64,000 nucleotides of DNA from an uncultured Porticoccus sp. (GCA_947259505.1 CAMYLT010000001.1:62001-126000); one strand, 5' to 3'; shown: positions 18,992-27,658, counted from the stretch's first letter. Program-made: numbers and translations. The notes: generated from the letters alone by a model not told the origin.

Positions 18992-20953
18992 ATGTACAAA
19001 CCTGCCCTTGCCAGCCTGCTGGCTATTCTTGCTATTGCTCCTGTCCATGCCGGTGAAACCACACCGGTTGATCCATCCAAAAAATCTGATCTTCAAGAAG
19101 TGGTCGTGACCGCTTCACTGGCACCGGTGCAGTTGCAGCAAACCGGTAACGCCGTCTACGTGATTTCCGCCAGTGATATTGAAAACAGCCATGCGGCCAT
19201 GGTCAGCGATCTGCTCCGGGATGTGCCCGGTGTCGCCATTAACCGAGGCGGTGTGCTGGGCTCTGCCACACAATTGAGAATGCGTGGTGCCGAGGGCAAT
19301 CATGTGTTGGTGCTGGTAGACGGCATGGAAGTGAATGATGGCTCCCAGGCAGATGAATTTAATTGGGCGCATATGTCCGCATCCGGCATCGAGCGTATCG
19401 AGGTGGTGCGTGGCGCCCAAAGTGCCCTGTGGGGCAGTGACGCGGTGGGCGGGGTAATCAACATTATCACCCGGCAGGCTACCAAGCCCTATCAGGCGGA
19501 TATTTTTTCTGAAGCGGGCAGCCATGGCACCACCAATAGTGGTTTCAGCGTGGGTGGCCGCAGTGAGACCGCACATTTCAACCTGAATGGTTCCCACCTG
19601 GCTTCCGATGGGGAAAATATTTCCCGTCACGGTGGTGAAGAGGACGGTTATCGCAACACCACCCTCAACCTGAATGCCGGATGGCGTCCTTTGGATAACT
19701 TGTCGCTGTCCCTCAATGGTCGCCAGACCGAGGGAGAGAATGAATTTGATGGCGTGGACTACTATGTAACGGGTCTACCGGAAGATGCCAACAACGAGTC
19801 GGAATTTCGTCAGCGTTTTGTACGTGCTCAAGCTGACTTGTCCCTGTTGGACAATCACTGGCAACAACGGGTGGCCGTCGCGGTGAGTCGTCACGGCAAC
19901 GAGAACTTTGCCGATGGTCTTAAAGGCGGTTCCAACAGCAGTCGCAAGAAACAATACAGCTACCTGAGCAGCGTTAACTGGGATGATCAGAATCAGCGTC
20001 TGTCCTTGCTGGTGGAGCGGGAGACAGAAAGCTTCAGTCAGCGCGGTCCTGTCGTCTTTTTCAGTGATCCCAACCAGAATCGCAGCCGTGAAACCAACGC
20101 TGTGGCGCTGGAATATCGGGTGACGCTATGGGATGACCTGAACCTGGGAGCCAGCGTCCGCCGGGATGACAATGCAGAATTTAATGACGCCTATACCCGC
20201 CGTTTTGATGCCAGCTATCAACTGCCAGATACGGGCACTCGCTTGCGCGCCAGTTGGGGTACAGCCGTGAAAAACCCCACCTTTACCGAACGCTTCGGCT
20301 ATTACGCCAGTTCGTTGTTCTATCCTTTCGTGGGCAATCCTGACCTGCGTCCCGAAAAATCCACCAGTTGGGATGTTGGCTTTGACCAGTCCTTGTTCGG
20401 TGATCACCTGCTGGTCGGGGTGACTTACTTTAAGGCAAAGCTCGAAAACGAGATCAATGGCTTTGTCTACGACCCCGGCCTGTTTGCCTATACGGCAGAA
20501 AATGTCTCGGGTACCAGCGACCGCCAGGGCGTTGAGCTGACACTGGATGCCAGCATCACGCCCAGCCTGTCTATGAAAGGCAGCTATACCTATACCGATG
20601 CCACCGAGCCCGATGCGAGTGGTCGCGATGTGGATGAGTTGCGCCGTGCCCGTCATCTTGGCAGTGCCAGTCTGCAGTGGGAAGCTACCCAGCGGTTATC
20701 TCTGGCGCTTAATGCCCAGTACAACGGCCATCAGGACGACATCTTCTATCCGCCTTGGCCGAATCCCTCGCAGGTGGTGAAGCTGGATGACTACACCCTG
20801 GTCAATTTGAGCGCCAGTTACCGGGTTAGTCCGGCACTGACAGTGTATTCCCGTCTGGAAAACCTGCTGAATGACAATTACGAGGAAGTGTACGGCTTTG
20901 AATCCCTTGGATTTGGTGCCATGGTGGGCATTCGCTATAGTTTTGCCCAGTAA
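18992..20953 (+). CDS. btuB: TonB-dependent vitamin B12 receptor BtuB
   Basis: 653 residues. It has a signal peptide (LASLLAILAIAPVHA), a TonB-box-like stretch DLQEVVVTAS, the plug with VSDLLRDVPGV, VLVLVDGMEVNDGS, IERIEVVRGAQSALWGSDAVGGVINIIT, and a beta barrel ending in RYSFAQ. The plug is of the BtuB type. The riboswitch leader and the downstream btuCDF and adenosyltransferase genes make cobalamin the substrate with high probability. It imports corrinoids across the outer membrane using TonB energy. Confidence 0.92.
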   Translation: MYKPALASLLAILAIAPVHAGETTPVDPSKKSDLQEVVVTASLAPVQLQQTGNAVYVISASDIENSHAAMVSDLLRDVPGVAINRGGVLGSATQLRMRGAEGNHVLVLVDGMEVNDGSQADEFNWAHMSASGIERIEVVRGAQSALWGSDAVGGVINIITRQATKPYQADIFSEAGSHGTTNSGFSVGGRSETAHFNLNGSHLASDGENISRHGGEEDGYRNTTLNLNAGWRPLDNLSLSLNGRQTEGENEFDGVDYYVTGLPEDANNESEFRQRFVRAQADLSLLDNHWQQRVAVAVSRHGNENFADGLKGGSNSSRKKQYSYLSSVNWDDQNQRLSLLVERETESFSQRGPVVFFSDPNQNRSRETNAVALEYRVTLWDDLNLGASVRRDDNAEFNDAYTRRFDASYQLPDTGTRLRASWGTAVKNPTFTERFGYYASSLFYPFVGNPDLRPEKSTSWDVGFDQSLFGDHLLVGVTYFKAKLENEINGFVYDPGLFAYTAENVSGTSDRQGVELTLDASITPSLSMKGSYTYTDATEPDASGRDVDELRRARHLGSASLQWEATQRLSLALNAQYNGHQDDIFYPPWPNPSQVVKLDDYTLVNLSASYRVSPALTVYSRLENLLNDNYEEVYGFESLGFGAMVGIRYSFAQ

Positions 20954-21006
20954 CCATTTCCCGCTAACGTTGCCCAGTAACTTGGTCCGATGACAGGAGC
21001 GACAGG

Positions 21007-21717
21007 ATGACTGACCTGAGTAGATCTGAAACAACTCGAGTGTTGCTGTCATGGAGCAGTGGCAAGGATTCCGCCTGGGCGCTCTATCAGTTGCAGCAAG
21101 ATCCTGATGTGGAGGTGGTCGGACTGATGACCACCTACAACCAGGCTTTTGAGCGTTCAGCCATTCACGGTGTGCGCCTCGAACTGGTGCGAGCTCAGGC
21201 TGAGGCGGCGGGATTACCCCTGATCGAGATACCACTTCCCTGGCCGTGCAGCAACGAGCAGTACGAACAGGCCATGTCCGCTGCACTGGACCAGGCGCGG
21301 CGGCAATTGTCACCGGATGCAGTGGCTTTCGGTGATCTGTTTCTGGAAGACATCCGCGCCTACCGGGAAAGCCGCATGGCGGACACCGGACTGGGATTGC
21401 TGTTTCCTATCTGGGGAATTCCCACCGATCAATTGGCCCGGGATATGGTGGATGGCGGTTTAAAAGCCTATCTCTCCTGTCTGGATCCCAAGAAAATGCC
21501 GGAATCACTGGCGGGGTCACTGTTCAGTCACGAATTTCTCGACCGCCTGCCAAGCGAAGTGGACCCCTGTGGCGAGAACGGTGAGTTCCACAGCTTTGCC
21601 TGGAGCGGCCCGATGTTCAAAAAGCCGGTGCAGGTCACTGTGGGCGAGACCGTTACGCGGGAAGGCTTTGTCTATACTGACCTGATTTCCGCAGTTCCTT
21701 CCGGAGCTGGCCAGTGA
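21007..21717 (+). CDS. DUF71/COG2102 ATP-PPase, B12-salvage type
   Basis: 236 residues. The N-terminal SGGKDS-type P-loop of ATP pyrophosphatases reads SWSSGKDSAWAL (about residues 16-27). Further family blocks are HGVRLELVRAQAEAAGLPL, VAFGDLFLEDIRAYRE, FPIWGIPT and ENGEFHSF. This is the DUF71 family, whose archaeal and eukaryotic members amidate diphthine. Bacteria lack diphthamide, and published comparative genomics predicted a B12-salvage subgroup in bacteria. Position two in this riboswitch operon fits that. Its stop overlaps the next start by four bases. Substrate unknown. Confidence 0.8.
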   Translation: MTDLSRSETTRVLLSWSSGKDSAWALYQLQQDPDVEVVGLMTTYNQAFERSAIHGVRLELVRAQAEAAGLPLIEIPLPWPCSNEQYEQAMSAALDQARRQLSPDAVAFGDLFLEDIRAYRESRMADTGLGLLFPIWGIPTDQLARDMVDGGLKAYLSCLDPKKMPESLAGSLFSHEFLDRLPSEVDPCGENGEFHSFAWSGPMFKKPVQVTVGETVTREGFVYTDLISAVPSGAGQ

Positions 21718-22649
21718 AAATTGTTTCGCTGCTCCCCAGTGCCACGGAAATCATCTGTGGCCTCGGGTTGCGGGACAGCTTGGTGGGGGTGACCCACGAA
21801 TGCGATTATCCTGCTGATGTCCTGGGGTTGCCGGTGGTCACCACATTACGGATACCAAAGGGCCTCAACAGCGCCGAGATTGACGCCATGGTCAACAGTC
21901 AGCTGGAGACCGACAGCGCCCTGTACAGTTTGAATACTGATGTGCTCGGCCAGCTGGCCCCTGACTTGATCGTTACCCAGGCGCTCTGTGATGTCTGTGC
22001 AGTCTCCGCCGATGAAGTGAATGCCATTTCCTGTCAGTTGCCTGGCGATGTCAACGTGGTCAATCTGGAGCCAGCCTGTCTCAATGATGTGCTGGATACT
22101 GTGCTGCTGGTGGGCGAGGCCGCCGGTTGTCGCGAGTTGGCGCAGCAGTCCCACGCCAGTCTTAAACAGCGGGTGGCAGCAGTAGCACAGCATTCATCTG
22201 CCATTGCCGCTGAAAACCGCCCTCGGGTGGCCATTCTGGAGTGGATTGATCCCTTGTTTGACGGTGGGCACTGGTACCCCGAGTTGATCGAGTTGGCAGG
22301 TGGTATTCCCTGTTTTGGTGATCGTCACGGTCCCTCTCGTCGACGCAACTGGTCAGAACTGGCCGCCTCGGCTCCGGATGTGCTCGTGGTCTCCCTATGC
22401 GGTTTTGATCTGCAGCGCACGGCACTGGATATCCCTCTACTGACAAACCAGCCGGACTACGGCATGCTGCCCGCAACGCAAACGGGCAGAGTGTACGCGG
22501 TGGATGGCAACAGTTACTTCAGTCGTCCTGGTCCCCGCCTGGTTGATAGTCTGGAAATCCTGGCTAACCTGCTTCACCCCAATGTTCACCCGTTGCCCGA
22601 GGGATTGCCCGAAGCCCTTACACTGGCAAGCCTCACTGAGGAATCATGA
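21714..22649 (+). CDS. BtuF-like cobalamin-binding protein without signal peptide
   Basis: 311 residues of the class III periplasmic-binding fold (COG0614). It starts directly at the mature-domain sequence MKIVSLLPSATEIICGLGL, with no signal peptide and no lipobox; the four-base overlap with the upstream gene fixes this start. Other blocks are LVGVTHECDYP, LAPDLIVTQALCDVCAV, DPLFDGGHWYPELIELAGG and DGNSYFSRPGPRLVDSLEIL. A normal exported BtuF is also in the operon (25060), so this one is probably cytoplasmic and may bind or hand over cobalamin inside the cell. That role is inferred. Confidence 0.8.
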   Translation: MKIVSLLPSATEIICGLGLRDSLVGVTHECDYPADVLGLPVVTTLRIPKGLNSAEIDAMVNSQLETDSALYSLNTDVLGQLAPDLIVTQALCDVCAVSADEVNAISCQLPGDVNVVNLEPACLNDVLDTVLLVGEAAGCRELAQQSHASLKQRVAAVAQHSSAIAAENRPRVAILEWIDPLFDGGHWYPELIELAGGIPCFGDRHGPSRRRNWSELAASAPDVLVVSLCGFDLQRTALDIPLLTNQPDYGMLPATQTGRVYAVDGNSYFSRPGPRLVDSLEILANLLHPNVHPLPEGLPEALTLASLTEES

Positions 22650-23242
22650 TGACGGATAAACACCAGAAAAAAATGCAGAAGCTGAAGGAAAAAGTGGATG
22701 CGAGCATCGCGGCAGCCGATCAGGAGCGCGGTGTGATGATTGTGCTCACCGGCGATGGCAAGGGCAAATCGAGTTCGGCTTTCGGCATGGTGATGCGAGC
22801 ACTGGGCTACGGCTACAAGGTTGGCGTGGTGCAGTTTATCAAGGGTGAGCAGCTTTCCGGTGAGGAGTTGTATCTCCGGGATCAGTGTCCCGAAGTGGAC
22901 TTTTACCAGATGGGAACCGGGTTTACCTGGAACACCCAGGATCGCCAGGGCGATATCGACGCAGCACTCAAAACCTGGGACGTCGCGAAACGCATGCTGG
23001 CAGATGAGAGTTATCATCTCGTTGTGCTGGATGAGCTGACTTACATGCTCAGTTTTAAATACCTGGATGAAACGGAAGTACTGGATGCATTGCGCAACCG
23101 GCCCTTCAGTCAGAGTGTCGTCGTCACCGGACGCGGTGGCGGTTCTGCGTTGCAGGAATTGGCGGACACGGTTTCTGAAATCCGCGAGGTGAAGCATGCC
23201 TACCGTGCCGGTATCATGGCGCGGCGCGGTGTGGACTTCTGA
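22646..23242 (+). CDS. btuR: corrinoid adenosyltransferase (CobA/CobO/BtuR type)
   Basis: 198 residues. It transfers the adenosyl group of ATP to Co(I) corrinoids to make adenosylcobalamin. The P-loop is GDGKGKSSSAFG (near residue 36), followed by VGVVQFIKG, FTWNTQD and the conserved LVVLDELTYML and VVVTGRGG blocks. Its ATGA start overlaps the preceding stop. In this operon it activates imported cobalamin for enzymes such as the IcmF encoded at 42 kb. Confidence 0.95.
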   Translation: MMTDKHQKKMQKLKEKVDASIAAADQERGVMIVLTGDGKGKSSSAFGMVMRALGYGYKVGVVQFIKGEQLSGEELYLRDQCPEVDFYQMGTGFTWNTQDRQGDIDAALKTWDVAKRMLADESYHLVVLDELTYMLSFKYLDETEVLDALRNRPFSQSVVVTGRGGGSALQELADTVSEIREVKHAYRAGIMARRGVDF

Positions 23243-23265
23243 TCAATCGGCCCGGTAGTTCCTCT

Positions 23266-24282
23266 ATGCACCGCCTGCCCCCCAAAACTTTCCTGATAGT
23301 TTCCCTGGCGTTGCTGGTCGTGGCGTTGGCGTTAGGGCTGCTCAGCGGCCCCGTTGCCATCGCGCCAACCAGGCTATTGGGGCTGCTCTCCAGCGGTCAG
23401 GATATGGACAGTCGTATCCTCCAGAGTATTCGCTTGCCGCGCGTACTGCTGGCAGCTCTGGCCGGCGCTTGCCTTGCCAGTTGTGGTGCCGTGATGCAGG
23501 GGTTGTTTCGCAATCCACTGGCAGACCCTTCCCTGATAGGTGTGTCGAGCGGCGCCTCTGTTGGTGCCAGCTTTGTCATTTTTTTTGGCGGGGCGGGTTT
23601 CCTCGGTGGAACGTTTGAATTGACGGCCATTGCCGTCGGCGCTTTTGTCGGCGGATTGCTGGCGACAGCAATAGTCTATCGTCTGGCTTCTTCGGTAACG
23701 GGTACGTCGGTGTCCACCATGCTGTTGGCAGGAATTGCCATTACCGCGTTGGCGGGTGCCGCCACTAGCCTGTTCAGTTTTTTTGCCGATAACGAAATGT
23801 TGCGCCGTATCAGCCTCTGGCAGATGGGCAATCTGGACGGTGCCAGCTGGAACCGGGTGGCGATCATTGCCGCGGTAGTTCTCCCCATGATGGTGTTGCT
23901 GCCCCGGGAGGGCCGGGCACTGAATGCTATTTTGTTGGGTGAATCAGAGGCCCGTCATTTGGGTATCGCCGTCGAATCGCTCAAGCGACGCCTGATTCTG
24001 ATAACCGCTCTTGGCGTGGGTGTCGCTGTTGCCGTCTCTGGTGTTGTGGCATTTGTTGGCCTGATCGTGCCCCACTTGGTGCGGTTGATGATTGGGCCGG
24101 ATCACCGCTACCTGATTCCCGGGTCGGCGCTGTTGGGGGCGGTGTTACTGCTGCTGGCGGATACGGGTGCCCGGACGCTGATGGCGCCTTCGGAGTTGCC
24201 CACAGGGGTGGTGACTGCCTTGCTTGGCGCTCCATTTTTTGTGGCGCTGCTGTTGCAACAACGCCGCAAGGTTCTGGATTAA
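23266..24282 (+). CDS. btuC: cobalamin ABC transporter permease
   Basis: 338-residue FecCD/BtuC-family permease with about ten TM segments. Signatures are RLPRVLLAALAGACLASCGAVMQGLFRNPLADPSLIGVSSGAS in the N-half (short blocks RLPRVL, MQGLFRNPLADP), VAVSGVVAFVGLIVPHLVR for ATPase coupling, and GPDHRYLIPGSALLGA. It forms the inner-membrane channel of BtuCDF. Four bases separate its stop from the ATPase start. Confidence 0.9.
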   Translation: MHRLPPKTFLIVSLALLVVALALGLLSGPVAIAPTRLLGLLSSGQDMDSRILQSIRLPRVLLAALAGACLASCGAVMQGLFRNPLADPSLIGVSSGASVGASFVIFFGGAGFLGGTFELTAIAVGAFVGGLLATAIVYRLASSVTGTSVSTMLLAGIAITALAGAATSLFSFFADNEMLRRISLWQMGNLDGASWNRVAIIAAVVLPMMVLLPREGRALNAILLGESEARHLGIAVESLKRRLILITALGVGVAVAVSGVVAFVGLIVPHLVRLMIGPDHRYLIPGSALLGAVLLLLADTGARTLMAPSELPTGVVTALLGAPFFVALLLQQRRKVLD

Positions 24283-24286
24283 CGCC

Positions 24287-25057
24287 ATGCTGGAAGCGCG
24301 CAATATCTCCCTGAATGTCGCTGGTTTTTCCCTGTTGCAGGATATCAGTCTGCGGGTTGCTCCGGGCGTAGTGACGGCAGTCATCGGTGCAAATGGTGCA
24401 GGTAAAACCAGCCTGCTACGTTTGCTGACTGGCGAGCAAAAACCCAGTGGCGGGGTAGTGACGTTTAATGGCAGCCCTCTTGTCGATTGGCAGCCAGAGC
24501 AGTTGGCCAGGATGATGGCAGTGTTGCCACAGAGTTCACGACTGGATTTTCCTTTTACAGCCCGCGAGGTGGTGATGCTAGGGCGCACTCCCCATGCCAC
24601 GGGCTTGGCCAGGGATGCGCAGATCGTCGATGCTGCTCTGCATGCAGTGGATGGCGGCTATCTGGACAAGCGCTTCTACACACATATGTCCGGCGGTGAA
24701 AAACAGCGTGTGCAACTGGCGCGGGTGCTGGCACAAATTTGGGAGCCGGTAACCGAAGGGCCGCGAATATTGATGCTGGATGAACCGACCTCAGCTTTTG
24801 ATCTGGCTCACCAGCAGTTGACGCTGTCGATCATGCGCAGCCTTGCTGAGCAGGGGGTGGGTGTGTTGGTCGTGATTCATGACCTGAATCTCGCAGCGCG
24901 TTGCGCCGACCAGTTGCTGGTACTCAGTTGCGGGCGAATAGCCGCTTCTGGGGCGCCTAGCGACGTGCTCACGTCGAAAATGATTCGCGAAGTCTTCCAC
25001 GTGGATGCGACTATCGCAGTGAATCCTGTCACCGGGACACCGCTGGTGATTGCCTGA
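24287..25057 (+). CDS. btuD: cobalamin ABC transporter ATP-binding protein
   Basis: 256-residue ABC ATPase: Walker A GANGAGKTS, Q-loop VLPQSS, signature MSGGEKQRVQLARVLAQ, Walker B ILMLDEPTSAFD, switch HD. On sequence alone it looks close to the haem-type ATPase HmuV (DFPFTAREVVMLGRTPHATG). The riboswitch and the flanking btuC and btuF point to cobalamin. ATG 24287 is preferred over the open frame that extends back into btuC. Confidence 0.85.
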   Translation: MLEARNISLNVAGFSLLQDISLRVAPGVVTAVIGANGAGKTSLLRLLTGEQKPSGGVVTFNGSPLVDWQPEQLARMMAVLPQSSRLDFPFTAREVVMLGRTPHATGLARDAQIVDAALHAVDGGYLDKRFYTHMSGGEKQRVQLARVLAQIWEPVTEGPRILMLDEPTSAFDLAHQQLTLSIMRSLAEQGVGVLVVIHDLNLAARCADQLLVLSCGRIAASGAPSDVLTSKMIREVFHVDATIAVNPVTGTPLVIA

Positions 25058-25059
25058 GC

Positions 25060-25935
25060 ATGGCCGGGTTTCGCAGGTTGTGTTTGGTGCTGTTGCTTGG
25101 GGTGAGTGCCAGTGCCGAGTGCCGAATTGTTGTAGAAGACGACATCGGCGAGACAATAGAACTCGCACATCCGGCCCAGCGGGTTATCAGCCTGGCTCCT
25201 CACCTGACAGAAGTGGTCTATTCCCTCGGGGCCGGGAGTCAGATGATAGCCACCGTCGCCTGGAGTGATTTCCCCGAGGAGGCAAAGTCTCTCCCGGTGA
25301 TCGGTTCTAACAACAAGATTAACTATGAAGCACTGCTCAGCTATCAACCCGACCTGGTGCTGGTTTGGCTGAGCGGTAATGGTGAAGGCATTATCAGCCG
25401 CCTCAAGGCGCTCGGACTGAATGTCTACGTCAATAAGCCTCGCCATCTCGAGGATATTCCCCGCACCCTTGAAAAGCTTGGCAATCTGCTGGGGTACCAG
25501 GAAGCGGCAACGGAAGTATCTGAGGCATTTCGCCAGACAATGACCGAGTTGGACCAGAAGTATGGCCAGCAACGTCCTGTTGAGGTGTATTACCAGATCT
25601 GGCAATCACCGCTGATGACCTTTGGCGGCAGCCATCTGGTGTCCGATGTGATTACGCTCTGTGGAGGGCGCAATGTCTTTGCCGATACGGCCGGTCTGGT
25701 ACCCAGGCTGGGGGTGGAGTCTGTGTTGGCGGCTGATCCCGAAGCCATTATTGTTGGTCAGTACACGGAGCTCGATAACGCATTTCAATATTGGCGGCAG
25801 TGGCCGGAACTGCGAGCGGTGAAGGCGGGACACTTATACAGCGTGGATCCTTATTTACTGCATCGTCACACGCCACGTATTGTGATGGGCGCTCGTCAAT
25901 TGTGTGAGGCAATCGCTCAGGCGAGAATTGAATAG
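25060..25935 (+). CDS. btuF: periplasmic cobalamin-binding protein BtuF
   Basis: 291 residues with a short signal peptide (LCLVLLLGVSASA, cleavage near residue 19) and a class III binding-protein fold: RVISLAPHLTEVVYSLGAG, VIGSNNKINYEALLSYQPDLVLVW, LMTFGGSHLVSDVITLCGG and HRHTPRIVMGARQLCE. It delivers cobalamin to BtuCD. Last gene of the riboswitch operon; two bases separate it from btuD. Confidence 0.9.
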   Translation: MAGFRRLCLVLLLGVSASAECRIVVEDDIGETIELAHPAQRVISLAPHLTEVVYSLGAGSQMIATVAWSDFPEEAKSLPVIGSNNKINYEALLSYQPDLVLVWLSGNGEGIISRLKALGLNVYVNKPRHLEDIPRTLEKLGNLLGYQEAATEVSEAFRQTMTELDQKYGQQRPVEVYYQIWQSPLMTFGGSHLVSDVITLCGGRNVFADTAGLVPRLGVESVLAADPEAIIVGQYTELDNAFQYWRQWPELRAVKAGHLYSVDPYLLHRHTPRIVMGARQLCEAIAQARIE

Positions 25936-25942
25936 GCATAAA

Positions 25943-25968
25943 AAAACCGCCTTGCGGCGGTTTTTTTA
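25943..25968. terminator. bidirectional terminator between btuF and amtB
   Basis: Stem AAACCGCC/GGCGGTTT with a short loop, A run on the left and T run on the right, between two convergent genes. Confidence 0.93.
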
Positions 25969-25980
25969 TACGGTAATCAC

Positions 25981-27291
25981 TTAAATATCGTAGCCGCGTT
26001 CGTCGTGCTGCGACAGGTCCAGTCCCTGGGTTTCCTGCTCGTCGTCAACACGCAGGCCAACCATGACATCTACCAGCTTCAACAGCACAAAAGTCACTAC
26101 AGCGGTATAGATTAAGGTGCTCAGCACACCGATAACCTGCACCTTCATCTGGCCAGCCATGGTGACGCCTTCTGCGTAGCCCTGGCCACTGAAAACACCC
26201 AGCTCCGATGAGGCGAAGAACCCGGCCAGCAGTGTGCCGAGGATGCCACCCATGCCGTGCACGGGGAATACATCGAGAGAATCGTCGATCTTGAATTTCA
26301 TCTTTACCAGTTGGGTGGCGAAGTAACACACGATGCCGGCAGTAAAGCCGATCAGCAGTGCACCGCCTGGGCCGACATAGCCTGAGGCAGGGGTGATGGT
26401 GCCCAGACCCGCCACCATGCCGGTGACAATACCCAATACAGAGGGTTTGCCGTGTTTTACCCATTCCATCATCATCCAGGCCAGAGAACCTGCGGCGGCG
26501 GAAATGTGGGTGACCAGCATGGCCATCCCGGCATCGCCATTGGCCGCCAGCGCCGAACCGGCATTAAAACCGAACCAACCCACCCACAGCATGCCCGCAC
26601 CGCAAACGGTCATGGTCAGGTTGTGGGGCATCATCGGATGTTGCTGAAAACCACGACGGTTACCGATCACCAGTGCCGCCACCAGAGCGCCGATACCGGC
26701 GGTAATATGCACTACAGTGCCGCCAGCAAAATCGAGAAGCCCCATTTGGCCCAGCCAGCCACCACCCCATACCCAGTGGGTAATCGGCACATACACCACC
26801 AGCAGCCAGATACAACTAAACAGCAGCACCGCGGAAAAACGTATCCGTTCGGCAAAAGCGCCGATGATCAGAGCGGGGGTAATGATGGCAAAGGTCATCT
26901 GGAACATCGCAAAAACGGATTCGGGAATGCTGCCGGAGAGACTGTCCTCCATGATGTTGGCCAGCATGAAGTTGTCCAGATTGCCAATCCAGGCGTTTGA
27001 GGCTCCACCGTCGCCAAAGGCCAGGCTGTAACCGCAGATCATCCAGATGAGTGAGGCGGCACAGGTGATGGCAAAACACTGCATCAGAATCGACAGCACG
27101 TTTTTAACCCTGACCAGGCCACCGTAGAACAGCGACAGACCAGGAATGGTCATAAACAACACCAGTGCTGTGGCGGTGAGTATCCAAGAGGTGTTGCCGC
27201 CATCAAGCGAGTCGGCTTGTGCCAGTGACGGCAGGAGCGTGGTCAATATCAGGGCATATAGAATGGATAGGTGATTTTTATTACTTTTCAT
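25981..27291 (-). CDS. amtB: ammonium transporter AmtB
   Basis: 436 residues with a cleavable signal peptide (LILTTLLPSLAQA) and 11 TM segments. The pore twin histidines are in YVPITHWVW and DVFPVHGMGG, and the ammonium-site aromatic blocks are VLFMTIPGLSLFYGG and LWVGWFGFNAGSA. ATG 27291 is the start giving a normal signal peptide; the longer GTG frame at 27318 is unlikely. No glnK lies next to it, which is unusual. It is preceded by a sigma-54 promoter, so it should be induced under nitrogen limitation through GlnL/GlnG, encoded at the right edge of this window. Confidence 0.95.
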   Translation of the reverse strand: MKSNKNHLSILYALILTTLLPSLAQADSLDGGNTSWILTATALVLFMTIPGLSLFYGGLVRVKNVLSILMQCFAITCAASLIWMICGYSLAFGDGGASNAWIGNLDNFMLANIMEDSLSGSIPESVFAMFQMTFAIITPALIIGAFAERIRFSAVLLFSCIWLLVVYVPITHWVWGGGWLGQMGLLDFAGGTVVHITAGIGALVAALVIGNRRGFQQHPMMPHNLTMTVCGAGMLWVGWFGFNAGSALAANGDAGMAMLVTHISAAAGSLAWMMMEWVKHGKPSVLGIVTGMVAGLGTITPASGYVGPGGALLIGFTAGIVCYFATQLVKMKFKIDDSLDVFPVHGMGGILGTLLAGFFASSELGVFSGQGYAEGVTMAGQMKVQVIGVLSTLIYTAVVTFVLLKLVDVMVGLRVDDEQETQGLDLSQHDERGYDI

Positions 27292-27310
27292 AATCGCTTC
27301 TCTCGGTTCA

Positions 27311-27360
27311 CGCACCAATAATGCGCACTCAAAAACCCCTTATTGATGCATTCGCACCAA
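27311..27360 (-). promoter_or_regulatory. two TTGGTGCG direct repeats in the amtB leader
   Basis: The plus-strand octamer CGCACCAA occurs at 27311-27318 and 27353-27360, exactly 42 bases apart (about four helix turns), downstream of the sigma-54 promoter. The first copy also forms an imperfect dyad with GCGCA, similar in spacing to an NtrC site. Possible regulator binding sites in the amtB 5' leader. Confidence 0.4.
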
Positions 27361-27415
27361 CATAGGGCGTATATTGTAGTTTTTAGCCTCTTTTGGGCAT
27401 TACTGAAAAGCTTCC

Positions 27416-27430
27416 GCAAATGCTGTGCCA
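27416..27430 (-). promoter_or_regulatory. sigma-54 promoter of amtB
   Basis: Minus strand reads TGGCAC, five bases, TTGC: an exact match to the -24/-12 consensus. Transcription would start near 27404, giving a leader of about 113 bases before the amtB ATG. A weak NtrC-like half-site TGCAC lies at 27497-27501, about 70 bases upstream. Confidence 0.85.
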
Positions 27431-27562
27431 GAAATGAAAAATGTCGCTATGATGGCCTTTTATTAAGGCGGTTAACGAGCTGTATCGTTAAGCCGTTGCA
27501 CATGAAATTGGGCTATAGAGAAGGTATTCCCTATCCTCGATAATGAACAATAAAAAAACGTC

Positions 27563-27638
27563 CAGGGCAGCCCTGCAAGCAAGAGCGGCATATACTGAAC
27601 TAAGTGGAATGGATGCTGTGCGGCAACTGCCACACAGC
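27563..27638 (+). promoter_or_regulatory. promoter and palindromes ahead of the DUF4404 gene
   Basis: A perfect 13-base palindrome CAGGGC-A-GCCCTG (27563-27575) lies where a -35 would be for the -10 hexamer TATACT at 27591-27596. A leader hairpin follows at 27615-27638 (arms GCTGTGCGGCA and TGCCACACAGC, one mismatch), seven bases before the GAGAGG Shine-Dalgarno. The other part of this 367-base gap holds the amtB control region. Confidence 0.5.
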
Positions 27639-27658
27639 CTGAATGAGAGGTGAAAATC

